This document shows positions 13,341 to 17,396 of a DNA stretch of 17,396 nt, piece after piece. Origin of the DNA: JBBREP01 sp036501845 (GTDB lineage Bacteria > Actinomycetota > Acidimicrobiia > IMCC26256 > PALSA-610). Within the stretch, counting starts at the first letter, position 1. Each line of letters starts with the position of its first letter. The stretch is taken from contig DASXZO010000087.1 of assembly GCA_036501845.1 (NCBI GenBank), positions 1 to 17,396 on the forward strand. The letters are read 5' to 3'. The translations under genes were made by a program, and so were the position numbers. The notes beneath the pieces are model-generated. The model ran no database searches. It saw nothing but the letters and a program-made list of their open reading frames with translations, and was not told the origin of the DNA.

Positions 13341-14234
13341 ATGCCCGAAATGACCACTACGACTACTGTTCGGCGCCGCATGGCGAAGATCGCCCGCATC
13401 CTCGAGCAGGGACCGAGCTATTCGTTCGAGTTCGGGCCTCCGCGCACGCCCGAGGCCACCGTGCAGTTCTGGGACACGCTCGACGACCTACGCGGCCTCT
13501 CGCCGTCGTTCGTGTCGGTCACCTACGGCGCCGGTGGCTCGACGCGCGACACCACACGCGACATCGTCGTGCGCATCAACCACGAGATCGGCCTCACCGC
13601 GATGGCCCATCTCACGTGTGCTGCGCACACGCGGGGCGCGCTCGAAGAGCTGGTGGTGCAATACCGCGAAGACGGCGTCGAGAACATCCTTGCGCTCGGC
13701 GGCGACCCGCCGCTCGACTACGACGGCCCGCCGGGCGAGCTCACCTACGCCACCGATCTCGTCGATCTCGTGCGCAGCGTCGGCGACTTCTCGGTAGGAG
13801 TAGCCGCGCATCCCGAACCACATCCGCGATCGGTGAGTATCGAGGCCGACCGTGTGCACACCGCGGCCAAGCTCGCCGAGGCCGACTTCGCAATCACGCA
13901 GTTCTTCTTCGAGGCGCGTCACTACTTCGATCTCGTCGAATCGGTGCGCAAGCTCGGCGTGCACAAGCCGATCGTGCCGGGCATCATGCCGGCCACGAGC
14001 ATCGCGTCGATCGCGCGCATGTCGCAGATGCAGGGCTCGGAGTTTCCGGATTGGTTGGCCGCGAAGCTGCGCGCGGCTGAGCCCGACGGACCGGCCGCGG
14101 TGCGCGCCGTGGGCGTGGAGGAGGCCACCAAGCTTTGCGAAGAGCTGCGTGCGGGTGGCGTGCCGGGCTTCCACTTCTTCACGATGAACCGGTCGACGGC
14201 GACGCGCGAGATCTACGCGAACCTCGGGCTCTGA
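13341..14234 (+). CDS. metF: 5,10-methylenetetrahydrofolate reductase
   Basis: Reduces methylene-THF to methyl-THF for methionine synthesis. Product of 297 residues from ATG 13341, the usual size of bacterial MetF. Motifs in order: YSFEFGPPRT with the catalytic-position Glu30, SVTYGAGGSTR, MAHLTC, LALGGDPP, ADFAITQFFFEA, KPIVPGIMP and PGFHFFTMNR. The familiar FEFFPP and LRGD(P/L)P here read FEFGPP and LGGDPP. The start is uncertain: 13341 has AAAAGG upstream; 13380 gives 284 residues beginning MAKIARILEQGPSYSF, close to where many family members begin; 13350 is also in frame. It is divergent from an FrhB-family electron-transfer protein and convergent with the saccharopine-dehydrogenase-like gene. 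The electron donor (NADH or another) is not visible in the sequence. Confidence 0.93.
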   Translation: MPEMTTTTTVRRRMAKIARILEQGPSYSFEFGPPRTPEATVQFWDTLDDLRGLSPSFVSVTYGAGGSTRDTTRDIVVRINHEIGLTAMAHLTCAAHTRGALEELVVQYREDGVENILALGGDPPLDYDGPPGELTYATDLVDLVRSVGDFSVGVAAHPEPHPRSVSIEADRVHTAAKLAEADFAITQFFFEARHYFDLVESVRKLGVHKPIVPGIMPATSIASIARMSQMQGSEFPDWLAAKLRAAEPDGPAAVRAVGVEEATKLCEELRAGGVPGFHFFTMNRSTATREIYANLGL

Positions 14235-14254
14235 AACTCCCGATCACCCGCCCG

Positions 14255-15472
14255 TCAGGTTGCGGCGCTGCGGTCGTCGATCTTCCATTCCTCGCCCTTG
14301 GCGCGCAGACGATCGAGGAACGGCACCGCGTCGAACGCCTCGGGCCCGAGCACGCCGGCGCCGCTCCACGCGCCCTCGGCGAGGAGTTCGAGCGCGACGA
14401 CAGGATTGATACCGGTCTGCCAGGCGACGGCCTGCGCCCCGTGGCGGGCCATCGTCTCCTCGTTGTCGGACACGTGGTACAGGTACACCGCGCCCGCTGA
14501 GCCGTCGCGGCGCGTACCGGTGACGTAGGTGCCTGCGCACGTGCGCCCGCGCATCTTGTCGCCGAGCGACGCGGGATCGGGCAGCACCGCGGCAACCACG
14601 TCGCGCGGTGACACGACGCTGTCGCGCACCCGCACGGGCTCGGTGGATGCGAGCCCGGTGCGGTCGAGCACGCGCAGCATCTCCACCATTTCGGCTCCGA
14701 GCCCATACTTGAACGTCACCTCTTCGCACTCGACCCAGCGCGGCACGAGGAACACCTCCTCGTGCTCCACGTTCACGCATTCGCATTCGCCGATCCCCTC
14801 GGGAAACACGAACATTTCGGGGTCGGAGAAGGGCTCGGTGGTGTACCAACCTCGATCGCGTTCCCAGATCACGGGTGGGTTCAGGCACTCCTCGATCGTG
14901 GTCCACACCGAGAACGTGGGCGCGAACGGCAAGCCTTCGATCGTGAGATCGCTGCCGTCGCGCACACCGACGCGGTCGATCCGTTCGAAGAGGTGGTCGG
15001 CCGCGTAGCGCGCGAACACGTCGGCAAGCCCCGGCTCCACACCCATCCCCACCAGCGCGAGTTGGCCGCGGTCGCGCCACGCCTCGTCGGCGGCGAGCTG
15101 GTCGGCACCGAGCGGCACGCCCACGAGCTCGAACGGCCGCTCGGGATGTCGCTGCGAAAGGCTCATCGCCATGTCGAGGTAGTGACAACCGGCTGCGAAG
15201 GCGCCGGCGAAGATCGGCGGGTTGAAGCGCGGATCGCACGCGTTCACCACCACATCGACGTGCTTGTCGCGCGCGAGCGCAGCCACTGCCGACTCGTCGG
15301 ACGCGTCGAGCGCGCACGCCTCGAGGCGGTCGTCGGCGCAGCGTTCGACCGCGCTCCGCGCGCGTGTGAGATCGACGTCAGCCGCGGTCACACTGCTGAA
15401 CACTTCGGACTCGGATGCGCCGCGCAGGATCGCCCCGCCGACCGCGCCGGCACCGATCACGAGAACCCTCAC
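14255..15472 (-). CDS. Saccharopine-dehydrogenase-like NAD(P)-dependent oxidoreductase
   Basis: Product of 405 residues from GTG 15472. The N-terminal Rossmann fold shows VLVIGAGAVGG (3-13), an acidic residue after the second strand (AADVDLTRA), DVVVNACDPRFN (73-84) and a YLDMA segment at 98-102. VGMGVEPGLADVFARYAADH (141-160) matches the central segment of saccharopine dehydrogenase/carboxynorspermidine-dehydrogenase relatives. The C-terminal half is a mixed alpha/beta substrate domain ending in GEEWKIDD. Family members reduce or oxidise amino-acid or imine conjugates; the exact substrate is not evident. GTG 15472 was chosen because it starts the Rossmann strand directly and TAACGT lies 7 bases before it. 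It is divergent from an APC permease, which suggests amino-acid metabolism. Confidence 0.86.
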   Translation of the reverse strand: MRVLVIGAGAVGGAILRGASESEVFSSVTAADVDLTRARSAVERCADDRLEACALDASDESAVAALARDKHVDVVVNACDPRFNPPIFAGAFAAGCHYLDMAMSLSQRHPERPFELVGVPLGADQLAADEAWRDRGQLALVGMGVEPGLADVFARYAADHLFERIDRVGVRDGSDLTIEGLPFAPTFSVWTTIEECLNPPVIWERDRGWYTTEPFSDPEMFVFPEGIGECECVNVEHEEVFLVPRWVECEEVTFKYGLGAEMVEMLRVLDRTGLASTEPVRVRDSVVSPRDVVAAVLPDPASLGDKMRGRTCAGTYVTGTRRDGSAGAVYLYHVSDNEETMARHGAQAVAWQTGINPVVALELLAEGAWSGAGVLGPEAFDAVPFLDRLRAKGEEWKIDDRSAAT

Positions 15473-15479
15473 GGCGCGG

Positions 15480-15485
15480 ACGTTA
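15480..15485 (-). promoter_or_regulatory. Candidate -10 box of the saccharopine-dehydrogenase-like gene (TAACGT)
   Basis: TAACGT on the minus strand fits TANNNT and ends 7 bases before GTG 15472, giving a predicted leaderless transcript. It abuts the 12-base palindrome at 15486-15497. Confidence 0.5.
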
Positions 15486-15497
15486 CGCGTGCACGCG
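15486..15497. promoter_or_regulatory. 12-base perfect palindrome, candidate operator
   Basis: CGCGTGCACGCG reads the same on both strands. It lies directly upstream of one -10 box (15480-15485, minus) and 14 bases upstream of the opposing one (15512-15517, plus), where a regulator could act on both divergent genes. No regulator gene is in the window. In DNA this rich in CG, short palindromes also arise by chance. Confidence 0.4.
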
Positions 15498-15511
15498 CGC
15501 CGATGCTGCCG

Positions 15512-15539
15512 TACTGTGCCCCGCAATTCGCGGAGGGGG
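15512..15539 (+). promoter_or_regulatory. APC permease -10 box and ribosome binding site
   Basis: TACTGT (15512-15517) fits TANNNT and is the same hexamer as at the YLDSGSGS gene. GGAGGGGG (15532-15539) stands 6 bases before the TTG at 15546, and the implied leader is about 22 bases. The strong ribosome site decides the rare TTG start. No clear -35 is seen. Confidence 0.6.
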
Positions 15540-15545
15540 TCGACA

Positions 15546-17117
15546 TTGACGACGACACTGACCGAAGGTTCGCCAACCGAACCAGGGCACAGCAAAGGGC
15601 TCAAGGAAGGAGCGCTCGGGCTGGCGTCGGCAACCGTGGTGGGCGTTGCGTCGACGGCGCCGGGCTACAGCATCGCCGCGACACTCGGACTGATCACCGC
15701 ATACGTCGGCCTCCGATCGCCGGCGATGATGTGGATCTCGTTTCTCCCGATGGCGTGCATCGCAGCAGCGTTCTTCTACCTGAACCGCGCCGACCCTGAC
15801 TGCGGCACGAACTTCACGTGGGTGACGCGCGCGATCGGACCACGCAGCGGTTGGATGGGGGGCTGGAGCAGCCTCATCGCCGACCTGGTGATCATGCCGA
15901 GCCTCGCCGCGATTGCCGCGAGCTACACGTTCACGCTGTTCGGTTTCACCGGTCAGGCGAACAGCATCTGGTGGCAGATGGGCCTCGGCATCCTGTTCAT
16001 CCTCGCAATGACATGGATCTGCGCCGTCGGCATCGAGCTCAGCGCGCGCACGCAGATGGGGCTGCTCGTGACCGAGCTGTTCATCCTCGTGGCGTTCTCG
16101 GTCACTGCACTCGTGAAGGTGTACGGCAACAAGATCCACGGCTCGGCGCACCCCTCGTGGTCGTGGCTCGCGCCCCACCATTTCGGCGGCATCGGCGGCT
16201 TCACCGAGGGTCTGCTCCTGGCCATCTTCATCTATTGGGGTTGGGACACCGCGGTGAGCGTGAACGAAGAATGCGAGGACGCCGACCGCACGCCGGGTAT
16301 CGCTGCGATCCTCTCCACGTTCATCCTCGTGGCCATCTACGTGACCGTCGCCTTCGCGGCCCAGGCGGTGAAGGGCGCCGACTTCCTCACGAACAACTAC
16401 AACGACGTGCTCTCGGCCACCGGCAACATCGTGTTCGGCACCACTGGAGTCGGCTGGGTCGCCGGCAAACTGCTCATCGTTGCGGTACTGAGCTCGGCTG
16501 CCGCGAGTTGCCAGACCACGATCCTGCCTGCGGCGCGCACGGCGCTTTCGATGTCGGTCCATCGCGCGGCGCCCGAGTTCTTCGGTCGCATGGACCGCAA
16601 ACACCTCACGCCCGCGCTCTCCACCTGGATCTTCGGCATCTTCTCGTGCGCATGGTTTGTACTGTTGACGGTGTTGACGCGCATCAACGGCGGCAACATC
16701 CTCGAATGGTCGGCGCTCGGCGTCGGGCTGATGATCGCCTACTACTACGGCCAGACCGGCTTTGCGTGCGTGATCTACTTCCGCCGTTACATCTTCAAGA
16801 GCGTGAAGAACTTCGTGTTCGTCGGCTTGTTGCCGTTGATCGGTGGCCTCACCCTCGGCTACGCGTTCTTGCAATCGGTGTGGGACATGACGAACCCGAA
16901 CTACGACGGCCCGCCTCCTGTGTCGTGGCTGGGTGTGAGCCCGGTGTTCTGGCTCGGGCTCGGCGTGTTCCTCGCCGGTATCCCGCTGATGTTCTGGTGG
17001 CACGCCCACGACCGGACGTTCTTCGAACGCGGCCGCGACCATGTGGACGAGCGGCCGCCGCCCGAAGCCGGCTACCAAGTGCCGCCGCTCGTGGCCGCGG
17101 CACGAGTGGAGGCGTGA
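15546..17117 (+). CDS. APC-superfamily amino acid permease
   Basis: Integral membrane transporter of 523 residues with about 12 hydrophobic helices. The cytoplasmic N-terminus (1-20) leads to helix 1, GLASATVVGVASTAPGYSIA, whose unwound STAPGYS segment is typical of the APC substrate site. GTNFTWVTRAIGPRSGWMGGW matches the loop after helix 2 and the start of helix 3. The helix-6-like stretch FIYWGWDTAVSVNEECEDADRTPG is the second signature region. The C-terminal tail (from about residue 485) is charged and rich in Pro. TTG is the start because of the strong Shine-Dalgarno sequence. Its position opposite a saccharopine-dehydrogenase-like gene suggests amino-acid or polyamine uptake; substrate specificity cannot be read. 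A universal stress protein gene begins one base after its stop, so the two are likely co-transcribed. Confidence 0.93.
   Translation: MTTTLTEGSPTEPGHSKGLKEGALGLASATVVGVASTAPGYSIAATLGLITAYVGLRSPAMMWISFLPMACIAAAFFYLNRADPDCGTNFTWVTRAIGPRSGWMGGWSSLIADLVIMPSLAAIAASYTFTLFGFTGQANSIWWQMGLGILFILAMTWICAVGIELSARTQMGLLVTELFILVAFSVTALVKVYGNKIHGSAHPSWSWLAPHHFGGIGGFTEGLLLAIFIYWGWDTAVSVNEECEDADRTPGIAAILSTFILVAIYVTVAFAAQAVKGADFLTNNYNDVLSATGNIVFGTTGVGWVAGKLLIVAVLSSAAASCQTTILPAARTALSMSVHRAAPEFFGRMDRKHLTPALSTWIFGIFSCAWFVLLTVLTRINGGNILEWSALGVGLMIAYYYGQTGFACVIYFRRYIFKSVKNFVFVGLLPLIGGLTLGYAFLQSVWDMTNPNYDGPPPVSWLGVSPVFWLGLGVFLAGIPLMFWWHAHDRTFFERGRDHVDERPPPEAGYQVPPLVAAARVEA
17108..17112 (+). promoter_or_regulatory. 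Ribosome binding site of the universal stress protein gene
   Basis: GGAGG lies 6 bases before GTG 17119, within the end of the permease gene. It fixes this start and shows the two genes are read from one mRNA. Confidence 0.7.
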
Positions 17118-17118
17118 C

Positions 17119-17396
17119 GTGAGCGGCGAGGTACTCGTCGGCTACGACGGCGAGGACGGATCGAAGGCCGCGCTGCGCACCGCGGTGGGGATCGCGGGCG
17201 CGTTCGGCCGCGGGCTCACCATCGTGTTCGGGTATGCGCCGCCGGCGATGGGCGGCCAGGTGGCCGACCTGGCCCGTGCCGTCGAAGCGGTCGGCACCAC
17301 GGCCACCGACGAAGCGGTCGCGCTCGCGCGCGAGATCGATCCGTCGGTGGTCGCCTCGGTCGAGCTGGTGAACGACCGGCCGGCCGAGGCGCTGCT
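17119..17396 (+). CDS. Universal stress protein (UspA) family, 3' truncated
   Basis: About 92 codons are visible before the window ends. The opening GEVLVGYDGEDGSKAALRTA is the first strand and helix of the UspA fold, with the Asp that contacts the nucleotide in ATP-binding members. GLTIVFGYAPP (second strand), the long helix AVEAVGTTATDEAVALAREI and SVELVNDRPAEAL (third strand) follow in the expected order. It starts one base after the permease stop with its own GGAGG. Usp proteins are often paired with transporters, where they may sense nucleotide state; a regulatory role for the upstream permease is inference. The ATP-binding Gly-rich motif lies beyond the edge, so nucleotide binding cannot be judged. 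Confidence 0.88.
   Translation, partial: MSGEVLVGYDGEDGSKAALRTAVGIAGAFGRGLTIVFGYAPPAMGGQVADLARAVEAVGTTATDEAVALAREIDPSVVASVELVNDRPAEAL

Noticed and set aside
12245..14080. Open frame of 611 codons on the plus strand spanning antisense to the FrhB-like gene and out of frame within metF
   Set aside because: It crosses two well-supported genes and is low-complexity (Arg, His, Ala). It reflects codon-position GC bias, not coding.
15473..15604. N-terminal extension of the saccharopine-dehydrogenase-like frame to 15604
   Set aside because: It would overlap the permease start and its ribosome site, and add 44 residues ahead of a Rossmann strand that normally begins the protein.
15483..17078. Long open frame (531 codons) antisense to the amino acid permease
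   Set aside because: It is a high-GC shadow of the permease. Its translation is Arg/His/Glu-rich without any fold motif, while the opposite strand gives a clean APC transporter.
1..17396. Search for defence systems, CRISPR arrays, transposases, phage genes, tRNAs and riboswitches
   Set aside because: No direct repeats with regular spacers, no transposase or integrase motifs, no tRNA-like cloverleaf and no recognisable riboswitch in any gap. The window reads as ordinary chromosomal backbone with one possibly accessory envelope locus.

Overview
The window is about two-thirds G+C and densely coded. It suggests an actinobacterium, probably of the Acidimicrobiia (inference). The clearest evidence is a block of actinobacterial families: DUF3151, an MSMEG_4193-type histidine phosphatase, DUF3090 and an SCO1664-type protein. 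An F420-hydrogenase beta-like protein, GTG/TTG starts and mostly Shine-Dalgarno-poor starts fit the same picture. No stretch above 300 bases lacks a gene. The longest gaps are 157 bases (6558-6714) and 73 bases (15473-15545), and both hold promoter signals. I see no rRNA, tRNA, CRISPR array, insertion sequence or phage gene.

Layout. (1) 1-2969: the C-terminal half of an FtsX-type ABC permease converges on purE. purE is divergent from a nitronate monooxygenase-type flavoprotein, whose stop overlaps the start of an unreported 54-residue membrane miniprotein. (2) 2977-4458, minus strand: DUF3151 gene, then GDP-mannose 4,6-dehydratase. (3) 4518-6557, plus strand: histidine phosphatase, DUF3090 and SCO1664-like gene, with overlapping stops and starts. 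(4) 6715-8317, plus strand: a 58-residue YLDSGSGS membrane miniprotein and a two-domain methyltransferase. (5) 8334-13321, minus strand, in transcription order: FrhB-like iron-sulfur flavoprotein, fatty-acyl-AMP ligase, membrane-anchored alkaline-phosphatase-fold protein. (6) 13341-14234, plus strand: metF, divergent from the FrhB-like gene. (7) 14255-17396: a saccharopine-dehydrogenase-like gene (minus) divergent from an APC amino-acid permease and a truncated universal stress protein gene (plus).

How the genes may work together. Blocks 4 and 5 look like envelope or lipid-glycan modification: acyl activation, an extracytoplasmic phospho-head-group type enzyme, a methyltransferase, and a small membrane protein of a type I associate with such enzymes. 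GDP-mannose 4,6-dehydratase could supply a deoxysugar. FrhB-like and metF suggest F420-, flavin- or ferredoxin-linked one-carbon redox. The last block looks like amino-acid uptake and turnover.

The most striking non-coding signal is a recurring TANNNT box ending 7-8 bases before the start codon of five genes (purE, nitronate monooxygenase, DUF3151, FrhB-like, saccharopine-dehydrogenase-like). This is the geometry expected for leaderless mRNAs. Two divergent promoter regions also carry dyad symmetry that could be operators. All functions are read from motifs and remembered family features; no database search was possible.
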